Shown piece after piece: positions 24,883 through 38,800 of a DNA stretch of 64,000 nucleotides. The notes below the pieces were generated by a model. The model was given only the letters and a program-made list of their open reading frames with translations, was not told the origin of the DNA and ran no database searches. How positions within the stretch are numbered: position 1 is the stretch's first letter; each line of letters starts with the position of its first letter. The stretch spans positions 310,001 through 374,000 of the forward strand of contig NW_026947637.1 in NCBI RefSeq assembly GCF_034190915.1. The letters are read 5' to 3'. The stretch comes from Cavia porcellus (lineage: Eukaryota; Chordata; Mammalia; Rodentia; Caviidae). The position numbers and the translations under genes are program-made.

Positions 24883-24952
24883 GTCAGCATGGGGAGGTCA
24901 GGGAACATGCAGTGGCAATGTAGGATAGGTTTCTGAAAAACATCGCGGGGTG
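24883..24952 (+). repeat. Reference copy of module C (70 bp)
   Basis: This copy matches the apparent consensus. It starts gtcagcatggggaggtcagg, passes through gaacatgcagtggcaatg and taggataggtttctg, and ends gaaaaacatcgcggggtg. The tail usually has cgcgggg where A has cacgggg. C is single-copy in each composite unit and closes it. Common variants that serve as markers are gtggccatg, acaagcagtgg, gcaaagtagg, gcacggtagg, gatagttttctg, gataggattctg and gataggactctg. Confidence 0.95.
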
Positions 24953-27900
24953 GTGCGCATTGTGTGGGTGTGTGTTCATTACATTCACTAGTAGGAGTGA
25001 GAAAAACATCACGGGGTGGTGCGCATTGTATGGGTGTGTGTTACATTACATTCACTAGTAGGAGTGAGAAAAACATCACGGGGTGGTGTGAATCGGGGGT
25101 CTGAATTAGGATACGCAGTGAGTGGTAATGTAGGATGGAGAAAAGCACCGCGGTGTGGTCAGCATGGGGTGGTCAGGGAACATGCAGTGGCAATGTAGGA
25201 TAGGTTTCTGAAAAACATTGCGGGGTGGTGCGCATTGTATGGGTGTGTGTTACATTACATTCACTAGTAGGAGTGAGAAAAACATCACGGGGTGGTGTGC
25301 ATTGTATGGGTGTGTGTTACATTACATTCACTAGTATGAGTGAGAAAATCATCACGGGGGGTGTGAATCAGAGGGTCTGGATTAGGATAGGCAGTGAGTG
25401 GCAATGTAGGATGGAGAAAAGCACCGCGGGGTCGTCACCATGGGGAGGTCAGGGAACATGCAGTGGCAATGTAGGATAGGTTTCTGAAAAACGTCTCGGG
25501 GTGGTGCGCATTGTGTGGGTGTGTGTTCATTACATTCACTAGTAGGAGTGAGAAAAACATCACGTTGTGGTGCGCATTGTATGGGTGTGTGTTACATTAC
25601 ATTCAATAATAGGAGTGAGAAAAACATCACGGGGTGGTGTGAATCGGAGGGTCTGAATTAGGATAGGCAGTGAGTGGCAATGTAGGAGGGAGAAAAGCAC
25701 CGCGGGGTGGTCAGCATGGGGTGGTCAGGGAACATGCAGTGGCAATGTAGGATAGGATTCTGAAAAACATCACGGGGTGGTGCGCATTGTATGGGTGTGT
25801 GTTACATTACATTCACTAGTAGGAGTGAGAAAAAACATCACGGGGTGGTGTGAATCGGAGTTTCTGAATTAGGATAGGCAGTGAGTGGCAATGTAGGATG
25901 GAGAAAAGCACCACGTGGTGGTCAGCATGGGGAGGTCAGGGAACATGCAGTGGCACTGTAGGATAGGTTTCTGAAAAACATCGCGGGGTGGTGCGCATTG
26001 TATGGGTGTGTGTTACCTTACATTCAATAGTAGGAGTTAGAAAAACATCACGGTGTGGTGCGCATTGTATGGGTGTGTGTTACATTACATTCACTAGTAG
26101 GAGTGAGAAAAATATCACGGGTTGGTGCGCCTTCTATGGGTGTGTGTTACATTACATTCACTAGTAGGAGTGAGAAAAACATCATGGAGTGGTGTGAATC
26201 GGAGGGTCTGAATTAGGATAGGCAGTGAGTGGCAATGTAGGATGGAGAAAAGCACCGCGGGGTGGTCAGCATGGGGAGGTCAGGGAACATGCAGTGGCAA
26301 TGTAGGATAGGTTTCTGAAAAACATCGCTGGGTGGTGCGCATTGTATGGCTGTGTGTTACATTACATTCACTAGTAGGAGTGAGAAAAACATCATGGGGT
26401 GGTGTGCATTGTATGGGTGTGTGTTACATTACATTCACTAGTAGGAGTGAGAAAAACATCGCGGGGTGGTGTGAATCGGAGGGTCTGAATTAGGATAGGC
26501 AGTGAGTGGCAATGTAGGATGGAGAAAAGCACTGCGGTGTGGTCACCATGGGCAGGTCAGGGAACATGCAGTGGCAATGTAGGACAGGTTTCTGAAAAAC
26601 ATCGCGGTGTGGTGTACATTGTATGGGTGTGTGTTACATTACATTCACTAGTAGGAGTGAGAAAAACATCACGTGGTTGTGCACATTGTATGGGTGTGTG
26701 TTACATTACATTCACTAGTAGGAGTGAGAAAAACATCACGGGGTGGTGGGAATCGGAGTTTCTGAATTAGGATAGGCAGTGAGTGGCAATGTAGGATGGA
26801 TAAAAGCACCACGTGGTGGTCAGCATGGGGAGGTCAGGGAACATGCAGTGGCAATGTAGGATAGGTTTCTGAAAAACATCGCGGGGTGGTGCGCATTGTA
26901 TGGGTGTGTGTTACCTTACATTCACTAGTAGGAGTGAGAAAAACATCACGGGGTGGTGCGCATTGTATGGGTGTGTGTTACATTACATTCACTAGTAGGA
27001 GTGAGAAAAACATCACGGGGTGGTGTGCATTGTATGGGTGTGTGTTACATTACATTCACTAGTAGGAGTGAGAAAAACATCACGGGGTGGTGCGCATTGT
27101 ATGGGTGTGTGTTACATTACATTCACTAGTAGGAGTGAGAAAAACATCACGGGGTGGTGTGAATCAGAGGGTCTGAATTAGGATAGGCAGTGAGTGGCAA
27201 TTTAGGATGGAGAAAAGCACCGCGGGGTGGTCAGCATGGGGAGGTCAGGGAACATGCAGTGGCAATGTAGGATAGGTTTATGAAAAACATCGCGGGGTGG
27301 TGCGCATTGTATGGGTGTGTGTTACATTACATTCACTAGTAGGAGTGAGAAAAACATCCCGGGGTGGTGTGAATCGGAGGGTCTTAATCAGAATAGGCAG
27401 TGACAGGCAATGTTGGATGGAGAAAAGCACCGAGGGGTGGTCAGCATGGGGAGGTCAGGGAACATACAGTGGCAATGTAGGATAGGTTTCTGAAAAACAT
27501 CGCGGGGTGGTGCGCATTGTATGGGTGTGTGTTACATTACATTCACTAGTAGGAGTGAGAAAAACATCACGGGGTTGTGCGGATTGTATGCGTGTGTGTT
27601 ACATTACATTCACTAGTAGGAGTGAGAAAAACATCACGGGGTGGTGCGCATTGTATCGGTGTGTTTTACATTACATTCACTAGTAGGAGTGAGAAAAACA
27701 TCATGGGGTGGTGTGAATCGGAGGGTCTGAAATAGGATAGGCAGTGAGTGCCAATGTAGGATGGAGGAAAGCACCGCGGTGTGGTCAGCATGGGGAGGTC
27801 AGGGAACATGCAGTGGCAAGGTAGGATAGGTTTCTGAAAAACATCGCGGGGTAGTTCGCATTTTATGGGTGTGTGTTACATTACATTCACTAGTAGGAGT

Positions 27901-30900
27901 GAGAAAAACATCACGGGGTGGTGTGAATCAGAGGGTCTGAATTAGGATAGGCAGTGAGTGGCAATGTATGATGGAGAAAAGCACCGCGGGATGGTTAGCA
28001 TGGGGAGGTCAGGGAATATGCAGTGGCAATGTAGGATAGGACTCTGAAAAACATCGCGGGGTGGTGCGCATTGTATGGGTGTGTGTTACATTACATTCAC
28101 TAGTAGGAGTGAGAAAAATATCACGGGGTGGTGTGAATCGGAGCATCTGAATTTAGGATAGGCAGTGAGTGGCAATGTAGGATGGAGAAAAGTACCGCAG
28201 CGTGGTCAGCATAGGGAGGTCAGGGAACATGCAGTGGCAATGTAGGATAGGTTTCTGAAAAACATCGCGGGGTGGTGCGCATTTTATGGGTGTGTGTTAC
28301 ATTACATTCACTAGTAGGAATGAGAAAAACATCGCGGGGTGGTGTGCATTGTTTGTGTTGTGTTTCATTACATTCACTAGTAGGAGTGAGAAAAACATCA
28401 CGGGGTGGTGCGAATTGTATGGGTGTGTGTTACATTACATTCACTAGTAGGAGTGAGAAAAATATCACAGGGTGGTCTGAATCGGACGGTCTGAATTAGG
28501 ATTGGCAGTGAGTGGCAATGTAGGATGGAGAAAAGCACCGCGGCGTGGTCAGCATGGGGAGGTCAGGAAACATGCAGTGGCAATGTAGGATAGTTTTCTG
28601 AAAAACATCGCGGGGTGGTGCGCCTTGTATGGGTGTGTGTTACATTACAATCACTAGTAGGAGTGAGAAAAACATCACGGGGTGGTGCGCATTGTATGGG
28701 TGTGTGTTACATTACATTCACTAGTAGGAGTGAGAAAAACATCACGGGGTGGTGTGAATCGGAGGGTCTGAATTAGGATAGGTATTGAGTTGCAATGTAG
28801 GAAGGAGAAAAGCACCGCGGGGTGGTCAGCATGGGGAGGTCAGGGAACATGCAGTGGCAATGTAGGATAGGTTTCTGAAAAACATCGCGGGGTGGTGCGC
28901 ATTGTATGGGTGTGTGTTACATTACATTCACGAGTAGGAGTGAGAAAAATATCACGGGGTGGTGTGAATCGGAGCATCTGAATTTAGGATAGGCAGTGAG
29001 TGGCAATGTATGATGGAGAAAAGTACCGCAGCGTGGTGAGCATTTGGAGGTCAGGGAACATGCAGTGGCAATGTAGGATAGGTTTCTGAAAAACATCGCG
29101 GGGTGGTGCGCATTGTATGGGTGTGTGTTACATTACATTCACTAATAGGAGTGAGAAAAACATCGCGGGGTGGTGTGCATTGTTTCGGTTGTGTTTCATT
29201 ACATTCACTAGTAGGAGTGAGAAAAACATCACGGGTTGGTGCGAATTGTATGGGTGTGTGTTACATTACATTCACTAGTAGGAGTGAGAAAATTATCACG
29301 GGGTGGTGTGAATCGGACGGTCTGAATTAGGATAGGCAATGAGTGGCAATTTAGGATGGAGAAAAGCAACGCGGTGTGGTCAGCATGGGGAGGTCAGGGA
29401 ACATGCAGTGGCAATGTAGGATAGTTTTCTGAAAAACATCGCGGGGTGGTGCGCATTGTATGGGTGTGTGTTACATTACATTCACTAGTAGGAGTGAGAA
29501 AAACATCACGGTGTGGTGCGCATTGTATGGGTGTGTGTTACATTACATTCACTATTAGGAGTGAGAAAAACATCACGAGGTGGTATGAATCGGAGGGTCT
29601 GAATTAGGATCGGCAGTGAGTGGCAATGTAGGATGGAGAAAAGCACCGCGGGGTGGTCAGCATGGGGAGGTCAGGGAACATGCAGTGGCACGGTAGGATA
29701 GGTTTCTGAAAAACATCGCGGGGTGGTGCGCATTGTATGGGTGTGTGTTACATTACATTGACTAGTAGGAGTGAGAAAAACATCACGGAGTGGTGTGAAT
29801 CGGAGGGTCTGAATTAGGATAGGCATTGAGGGGCAATGTAGGATGGAGAAAAGCACCGCGGTGTGGTCAGCAAGGGGAGGTCAGGGAACATGCAGTGGCA
29901 ATGTAGGATAGTTTTCTGAAAAACATTACGGGGTGGTGCGCATTGTATGGGTGTGTGTTACATTACATTCACTAGTAGGAGTGAGAAAAACATCACGGGG
30001 TGTTGTGAATCGGAGGGTCTGAATTAGGATAGGCAGTGAGTGGCAATGTAGGATGGAGAAAAGCACCGCGGGGTGCTCAGCATGGGGATGTCAAGGAACA
30101 TGCAGTGGCAATGTAGGATAGGTTTCTGAAAAACATCTCGGGTTTGTGCGCATTGTTTGGGTGTGTGTTACATTACATTAACTAGTAGGAGTGAGAAAAA
30201 CATCACGGGGTGGTGTGAATCGGAGGGTCTGAATTTGGATAGGCAGTGAGTTTCAATGTAGGATCGAGAAAAGCACCGCGGGGTGGTCAGCATGGGGAGG
30301 TCAGGGAACATGCAGTGGCAATGTAGGATAGGTTTCTGAAAAACATCGCGGGGTGGTGCGCATTGTATGGGTGTGTGTTACATTACATTCACTAGTAGGA
30401 GTGAGAAAAACATTACGAGGTGGTGTGAATCGGAGGGTCTCAATTAGGATAGGCAGTGAGTGGCAATGTAGTATGGAGAAATGCACCGCGGGGTGGTCAG
30501 CATGGGGAAGTCAGGGAACAAGCAGTGGCAATGTAGGATAGTTTTCTGAAAAATATCACGGGGTGGTGCGCATTGTATGGGTGTGTGTTACATTGCATTC
30601 ACTAGTAGGAGTGAGAAAAACATCACGCGGTTGTGTGAATCGGAGGGTCTGAATTAGGATAGGCAGTGAGTGGCAATGTAGGATAGAGAAAAGCACCGCG
30701 GGGTGGTCAGCATGGGGAGGTCAGGGAACATGCAGTGGCAATGTAGGATAGGTTACTGAAAAACATCCCGGGGTGGTGCGCATTGTATGGGTGTGTGTTA
30801 CATTACATTCACTAGTAGGAGTGAGAAAACATCACGTGGTGGTGTGAATCGGAGGGTCTGAATTAGGATAGGCAGTGAGTGGCAATGTAGCATGGAGAAA

Positions 30901-32226
30901 AGCACCGCGGGGTGGTCAGCATGGGGAGGTCAGTGAACATGCAGTGGCAATGTAGGATAGGTTTCAGAAAAACATCGCGGGGTGGTGGGCATTGTGTGGG
31001 TGTGTGTTCATTACATTCACTAGTAGGAGTGAGAAAAATATCACGGGGTGGTGCGCATTGTATGGGTGTGTGTTACATTACATTCACTAGTAGGAGTGAG
31101 AAAACACATCACGGGGTGGTGTGAATCGGAGGGTCTGAATTAGGTTAGGCAGTGACTGGCATTGTAGGAGGGAGAAAAGCACCGCGGGGTGGTCAGCATG
31201 GGGAGGTCAGGGAACATGCAGTGGCAAAGTAGGATAGGATTCTGAAAAACATCACGGGGTGGTGCGCATTGTATGGGTGTGTGTTACATTACATTCACTA
31301 GTAGGAGTGAGAAAAACATCACGGGATGGTGTGAATCGGAGTTTCTGAATTAGGATAGGCAGTGAGTGGCAATGTAGGATGGAGAAATGCACCGCAGTGT
31401 GGTCAGCATGGGGAGGTCAGGGAACATGCAGTGGAAATGTAGGATAGTTTTCTGAAAAACATCGCGGGGTGGTACGCATTGTATGGGTGTGTGTTACATT
31501 ACATTCACTAGTAGGAGTGAGAAAAGCATCACGGGCTGGTACGCATTGTATGGGTGTGTGTTACATTACATTCACTAGTAGGAGTGAGAAAAACATCACG
31601 GGGTGGTGTGAATCGGAGGTTCTGAATTAGGATAGGCATTGAGTGGCAGTATAGGATGGAGAAAAGCACCGCGGGGTGGTCAGCATGGGGAGGTCAGGGA
31701 ACATGCAGTGGCAATTTAGGATAGGTTTCTGAAAAACAACGCGGGGTGGTGCGCATTGTATGGGTGTGTGTAACATTACATTCACTAGTAGGAGTGAGAA
31801 AAACATCACGGTGTGGTGCGCATTGTATGGGTGTGTGTTACATTACATTCACTAGTAGGAGTGAGAAATACATCACGGGGTGGTGTGAATCGGAGGGTCT
31901 GAATTAGGATAGGCAGTGAGTGGCAATGTAGGATGGAGAAAAGCACCACGGGGTGGTAAGCATGGGGAGGTCACGGAACATGCAGTGGCAATGTAGGATA
32001 GGTTTCTGAAAAACATCGCGGGGTGGTGCGCATTGTATGCGTGTGTGTTACATTACATTCTCTAGTAGGAGTGAGAAAAACATCGCGGGGTGGTGCGCAT
32101 TGTATGGGTGTGTGTTACATTATATTCACTAGTAGGAGTGAGAAAAACATAACGGGGTGGTGCGCATTGTATGGGTGTGTGTTACATTACATTCAGTAGT
32201 AAGAGTGAGAAAAACATCATGAGGTG

Positions 32227-32646
32227 TTGTGAATCGGAGGGGCTCAATTAGGATCGGCAGTGAGTGGCAATGTTGGATAGAGAAAAGCACCGCGGGGTGG
32301 TCAGCATGGGGAGGTCAGGGAACATGCAGTGGCCATGTAGGATAGGTTTCTGAAAAACATCGCGGGGTGGTGCGCATTGTATGAGTGTGTGTTACATTAC
32401 ATTCACTAGTAGGATTGAGAAAAACATCACGGGGTGGAGTGAATCGGAGGGTCTGAATTAGGATAGGCAGTGAGTGGCAATGTAGGATGGAGAAAGGCAC
32501 AACGGGGTGGTCAGCATTGGGAGGTCAGGGAACACGCAGTGGCAATGTAGGATAGGTTTCTGAAAAATATCGCGGGGTGGTGCACATTGTATGGGTGTGT
32601 GTTACATAACATTCACTAGTAGGAGTGAGAAAAACATCACGGGGTG
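32227..32646 (+). repeat. Marker cassette, copy 5
   Basis: Same cassette, with ttgtgaatcgg and aggggctcaattagg in the first B, atgagtgtgtg in the middle A and aaaaatatcgcgg in the second C. It lies near the end of the first 10,186-bp copy. Confidence 0.9.
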
Positions 32647-32835
32647 GTGTGAATCGGAGTTTCTGAATTAGGATAGGCAGTGAGTGGCAATGTAGGATGG
32701 AGAAAAGCACCACGTGGTGGTCAGGATGGGGAGGTCAGGGAACATGCAGTGGCAATGTAGGATAGGATTCTGAAAAACATCACGGGGTTGTGCGCATTGT
32801 ATGGGTGTGTGTTACATTACATTCACTAGTAGGAG

Positions 32836-35800
32836 TGAGAAAACATCACAGGGTGGTGGGAATCGGAGTTTCTGAATTAGGATAGGCAGTGAGTGGCAAT
32901 GTAGGATGGATAAAAGCACCACGTGGTGGTCAGCATGGGGAGGTCAGGGAACATGCAGTGGCAATGTAGGATAGGTTTCTGAAAAACATCGCGGGGTGGT
33001 GCGCATTGTATGGGTGTGTGTTACCTTACATTCACTAGTAGGAGTGAGAAAAACATCACGGGGTGGTGCGCATTGTATGGGTGTGTGTTACATTACATTC
33101 ACTAGTAGGAGTGAGAAAAACATCACGGGGTGGTGTGCATTGTATGGGTGTGTGTTACATTACATTCACTAGTAGGAGTGAGAAAAACATCACGGGGTGG
33201 TGCGCATTGTATGGGTGTGTGTTACATTACATTCACTAGTAGGAGTGAGAAAAACATCACGGGGTGGTGTGAATCAGAGGGTCTGAATTAGGATAGGCAG
33301 TGAGTGGCAATTTAGGATGGAGAAAAGCACCGCGGGGTTGTCAGCATGGGGAGGTCAGGGAACATGCAGTGGCAATGTAGGATAGGTTTATGAAAAACAT
33401 CGCGGGGTGGTGCGCATTGTATGGGTGTGTGTTACATTACATTCACTAGTAGGAGTGAGAAAAACATCCCGGGGTGGTGTGAATCGGAGGGTCTGAATCA
33501 GAATAGGCAGTGACAGGCAATGTTGGATGGAGAAAAGCACCGCGGGGTGGTCAGCATGGGGAGGTCAGGGAACATACAGTGGCAATGTAGGATAGGTTTC
33601 TGAAAAACATCGCGGAGTGGTGCGCATTGTATGGGTGTGTGTTACATTACATTCACTAGTAGGAGTGAGAAAAACATCACGGGGTTGTGCGGATTGTATG
33701 CGTGTGTGTTACATTACATTCACTAGTAGGAGTGAGAAAAACATCACGGGGTGGTGCGCATTGTATCGGTGTGTTTTACATTACATTCACTAGTAGGAGT
33801 GAGAAAAACATCATGGGGTGGTGTGAATCGGAGGGTCTGAAATAGGATAGGCAGTGAGTGCCAATGTAGGATGGAGGAAAGCACCGCGGTGTGGTCAGCA
33901 TGGGGAGGTCAGGGAACATGCAGTGGCAAGGTAGGATAGGTTTCTGAAAAACATCGCGGGGTAGTTCGCATTTTATGGGTGTGTGTTACCTTACATTCAC
34001 TAGTAGGAGTGAGAAAAACATCACGGGGTGGTGTGAATCAGAGGGTCTGAATTAGGATAGGCAGTGAGTGGCAATGTAGGATGGAGAAAAGCACCGCGGG
34101 GTGGTCAGCATGGGGAGGTCAGGGAACATGCAGTGGCAATGTAGGATAGGTTTCTGAAAAACATCGCTGGGTGGTGCGCATTGTATGGCTGTGTGTTACA
34201 TTACATTCACTAGTAGGAGTGAGAAAAACATCACGGGGTGGTGTGCATTGTATGGGTGTGTGTTACATTACATTCACTAGTAGGAGTGAGAAAAACATCG
34301 CGGGGTGGTGTGAATCGGAGGGTCTAATTTAGGATAGGCAGTGAGTCGCAATGTAGGATGGAGAAAAGCACTGCGGTGTGGTCACCATGGGGAGGTCAGG
34401 GAACATGCAGTGGCAATGTAGGACAGGTTTCTGAAAAACATCGTGGGGTGGTGTACATTGTATGGGTGTGTGTTACATTACATTCACTAGTAGGAGTGAG
34501 AAAAACATCACGTGGTGGTGCACATTGTATGGGTGTGTGTTACATTACATTCACTAGTAGGAGTGAGAAAAACATCACGGGGTGGTGCGCATTGTATGGG
34601 TGTGTGTTACATTACATTCACTAGTAGGAGTGAGAAAAACATCACGGGGTGGTGGGAATCGGAGTTTCTGAATTAGGATAGGCAGTGAGTGGCAATGTAG
34701 GATGGATAAAAGCACCACGTGGTGGTCAGCATGGGGAGGTCAGGGAACATGCAGTGGCAATGTTGGATAGGTTTCTGAAAAACATCGCGGGTTGGTGCGC
34801 ATTGTATGGGTGTGTGTTACCTTACATTCACTAGTAGGAGTGAGAAAAACATCACGGGGTGGTGCGCATTGTATGGGTGTGTGTTACAATACATTCACTA
34901 GTAGGAGTGAGAAAAACATCACGGGGTGGTGCGCATTGTATGGGTGTGTGTTACATTATATTCACTAGTAGGAGTGAGAAAAACATCACGGGGTGGTGTG
35001 AATCAGAGGGTCTGAATTAGGATAGGCAGTGAGTGGCAATGTAGGATGGAGAAAAGCACCGCGGGGTGGTCAGCATGGGGAGGTCAGGGAACATGCAGTG
35101 GCAATGTAGGATAGGTTTCTGAAAAACATCGCGGGGTGGTGCGCATTGTGTGGGTGTGTGTTCATTACATTCACTAGTAGGAGTGAGAAAAACATCACGG
35201 GGTGGTGCGCATTGTATGGGTGTGTGTTACATTACATTCACTAGTAGGAGTGAGAAAAACATCACGGGGTGGTGTGAATCGGGGGTCTGAATTAGGATAC
35301 GCAGTGAGTGGTAATGTAGGATGGAGAAAAGCACCGCGGTGTGGTCAGCATGGGGTGGTCAGGGAACATGCAGTGGCAATGTAGGATAGGTTTCTGAAAA
35401 ACATTGCGGGGTGGTGCGCATTGTATGGGTGTGTGTTACATTACATTCACTAGTAGGAGTGAGAAAAACATCACGGGGTGGTGTGCATTGTATGGGTGTG
35501 TGTTACATTACATTCACTAGTATGAGTGAGAAAATCATCACGGGGGGTGTGAATCAGAGGGTCTGGATTAGGATAGGCAGTGAGTGGCAATGTAGGATGG
35601 AGAAAAGCACCGCGGGGTCGTCACCATGGGGAGGTCAGGGAACATGCAGTGGCAATGTAGGATAGGTTTCTGAAAAACGTCTCGGGGTGGTGCGCATTGT
35701 GTGGGTGTGTGTTCATTACATTCACTAGTAGGAGTGAGAAAAACATCACGTTGTGGTGCGCATTGTATGGGTGTGTGTTACATTACATTCAATAATAGGA

Positions 35801-38800
35801 GTGAGAAAAACATCACGGGGTGGTGTGAATCGGAGGGTCTGAATTAGGATAGGCAGTGAGTGGCAATGTAGGAGGGAGAAAAGCACCGCGGGGTGGTCAG
35901 CATGGGGTGGTCAGGGAACATGCAGTGGCAATGTAGGATAGGATTCTGAAAAACATCACGGGGTGGTGCGCATTGTATGGGTGTGTGTTACATTACATTC
36001 ACTAGTAGGAGTGAGAAAAAACATCACGGGGTGGTGTGAATCGGAGTTTCTGAATTAGGATAGGCAGTGAGTGGCAATGTAGGATGGAGAAAAGCACCAC
36101 GTGGTGGTCAGCATGGGGAGGTCAGGGAACATGCAGTGGCACTGTAGGATAGGTTTCTGAAAAACATCGCGGGGTGGTGCGCATTGTATGGGTGTGTGTT
36201 ACCTTACATTCAATAGTAGGAGTTAGAAAAACATCACGGTGTGGTGCGCATTGTATGGGTGTGTGTTACATTACATTCACTAGTAGGAGTGAGAAAAATA
36301 TCACGGGGTGGTTCGCATTGTATGGGTGTGTGTTACATTACATTCGCTAGTAGGAGTGAGAAAAACATCACGGGGTGGTGTGAATCGGAGGGTCTGAATT
36401 AGGATAGGCAGTGAGTGGCAATGTAGGATGGAGAAAAGCACCGCGGGGTGGTCAGCATGGGGAGGTCAGGGAACATGCAGTGGCAATGTAGGATAGGTTT
36501 CTGAAAAACATCGCTGGGTGGTGCGCATTGTATGGCTGTGTGTTACATTACATTCACTAGTAGGAGTGAGAAAAACATCATGGGGTGGTGTGCATTGTAT
36601 GGGTGTGTGTTACATTACATTCACTAGTAGGAGTGAGAAAAACATCGCGGGGTGGTGTGAATCGGAGGGTCTGAATTAGGATAGGCAGTGAGTGGCAATG
36701 TAGGATGGAGAAAAGCACTGCGGTGTGGTCACCATGGGCAGGTCAGGGAACATGCAGTGGCAATGTAGGACAGGTTTCTGAAAAACATCGCGGTGTGGTG
36801 TACATTGTATGGGTGTGTGTTACATTACATTCACTAGTAGGAGTGAGAAAAACATCACGTGGTTGTGCACATTGTATGGGTGTGTGTTACATTACATTCA
36901 CTAGTAGGAGTGAGAAAAACATCACGGGGTGGTGGGAATCGGAGTTTCTGAATTAGGATAGGCAGTGAGTGGCAATGTAGGATGGATAAAAGCACCACGT
37001 GGTGGTCAGCATGGGGAGGTCAGGGAACATGCAGTGGCAATGTAGGATAGGTTTCTGAAAAACATCGCGGGGTGGTGCGCATTGTATGGGTGTGTGTTAC
37101 CTTACATTCACTAGTAGGAGTGAGAAAAACATCACGGGGTGGTGCGCATTGTATGGGTGTGTGTTACATTACATTCACTAGTAGGAGTGAGAAAAACATC
37201 ACGGGGTGGTGTGCATTGTATGGGTGTGTGTTACATTACATTCACTAGTAGGAGTGAGAAAAACATCACGGGGTGGTGCGCATTGTATGGGTGTGTGTTA
37301 CATTACATTCACTAGTAGGAGTGAGAAAAACATCACGGGGTGGTGTGAATCAGAGGGTCTGAATTAGGATAGGCAGTGAGTGGCAATTTAGGATGGAGAA
37401 AAGCACCGCGGGGTGGTCAGCATGGGGAGGTCAGGGAACATGCAGTGGCAATGTAGGATAGGTTTATGAAAAACATCGCGGGGTGGTGCGCATTGTATGG
37501 GTGTGTGTTACATTACATTCACTAGTAGGAGTGAGAAAAACATCCCGGGGTGGTGTGAATCGGAGGGTCTTAATCAGAATAGGCAGTGACAGGCAATGTT
37601 GGATGGAGAAAAGCACCGAGGGGTGGTCAGCATGGGGAGGTCAGGGAACATACAGTGGCAATGTAGGATAGGTTTCTGAAAAACATCGCGGGGTGGTGCG
37701 CATTGTATGGGTGTGTGTTACATTACATTCACTAGTAGGAGTGAGAAAAACATCACGGGGTTGTGCGGATTGTATGCGTGTGTGTTACATTACATTCACT
37801 AGTAGGAGTGAGAAAAACATCACGGGGTGGTGCGCATTGTATCGGTGTGTTTTACATTACATTCACTAGTAGGAGTGAGAAAAACATCATGGGGTGGTGT
37901 GAATCGGAGGGTCTGAAATAGGATAGGCAGTGAGTGCCAATGTAGGATGGAGGAAAGCACCGCGGTGTGGTCAGCATGGGGAGGTCAGGGAACATGCAGT
38001 GGCAAGGTAGGATAGGTTTCTGAAAAACATCGCGGGGTAGTTCGCATTTTATGGGTGTGTGTTACATTACATTCACTAGTAGGAGTGAGAAAAACATCAC
38101 GGGGTGGTGTGAATCAGAGGGTCTGAATTAGGATAGGCAGTGAGTGGCAATGTATGATGGAGAAAAGCACCGCGGGATGGTTAGCATGGGGAGGTCAGGG
38201 AATATGCAGTGGCAATGTAGGATAGGACTCTGAAAAACATCGCGGGGTGGTGCGCATTGTATGGGTGTGTGTTACATTACATTCACTAGTAGGAGTGAGA
38301 AAAATATCACGGGGTGGTGTGAATCGGAGCATCTGAATTTAGGATAGGCAGTGAGTGGCAATGTAGGATGGAGAAAAGTACCGCAGCGTGGTCAGCATAG
38401 GGAGGTCAGGGAACATGCAGTGGCAATGTAGGATAGGTTTCTGAAAAACATCGCGGGGTGGTGCGCATTTTATGGGTGTGTGTTACATTACATTCACTAG
38501 TAGGAATGAGAAAAACATCGCGGGGTGGTGTGCATTGTTTGTGTTGTGTTTCATTACATTCACTAGTAGGAGTGAGAAAAACATCACGGGGTGGTGCGAA
38601 TTGTATGGGTGTGTGTTACATTACATTCACTAGTAGGAGTGAGAAAAATATCACAGGGTGGTGTGAATCGGACGGTCTGAATTAGGATTGGCAGTGAGTG
38701 GCAATGTAGGATGGAGAAAAGCACCGCGGCGTGGTCAGCATGGGGAGGTCAGGAAACATGCAGTGGCAATGTAGGATAGTTTTCTGAAAAACATCGCGGT

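Larger units (their letters stand above)
24743..24952 (+). repeat. Reference 210-bp A-B-C composite unit
   Basis: The smallest composite unit is one A, one B and one C, 67+73+70 = 210 bp, exactly 70 codons. Units with two, three or four A modules are about 277, 344 and 411 bp. Because 210 is divisible by three while 67 is not, open frames can run through A-B-C in register but are shifted by each extra A. This explains the many similar 60-90 codon frames on both strands without any coding function. Confidence 0.93.
22650..32835 (+). repeat. 10,186-bp tandem duplication, copy 1
   Basis: At a fixed +10,186 offset this block repeats as the next one, with no net length change along its length. 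The left boundary is an A module with a shortened A-run (gtgagaaaacatcacaggg, at 22661 and 32847) followed by gtgggaatcgg. I noted about a dozen scattered single-base differences between the copies, plus one 67-bp patch (26122-26188). The block includes a domain at 28.1-29.3 kb with diagnostic B variants (agcatctgaatttagg, aagtaccgcagcgtgg) and an A variant with gtgttgtgtttcatt, and it ends with a marker cassette near 32227. Confidence 0.93.

Noticed and set aside
24850..24915. G-quadruplex at the B-C junction
   Set aside because: The runs gggg, gggg and ggg occur within about 30 bases, but a fourth run of three or more G at suitable spacing is missing in the consensus. The evidence is too weak to annotate.
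24883..24952. CENP-B box candidate around ttctgaaaaacatcgcgggg in module C
   Set aside because: The known box needs TTCG followed after four bases by A and after two more by CGGG. Module C lacks the TTCG and the spacing does not fit.
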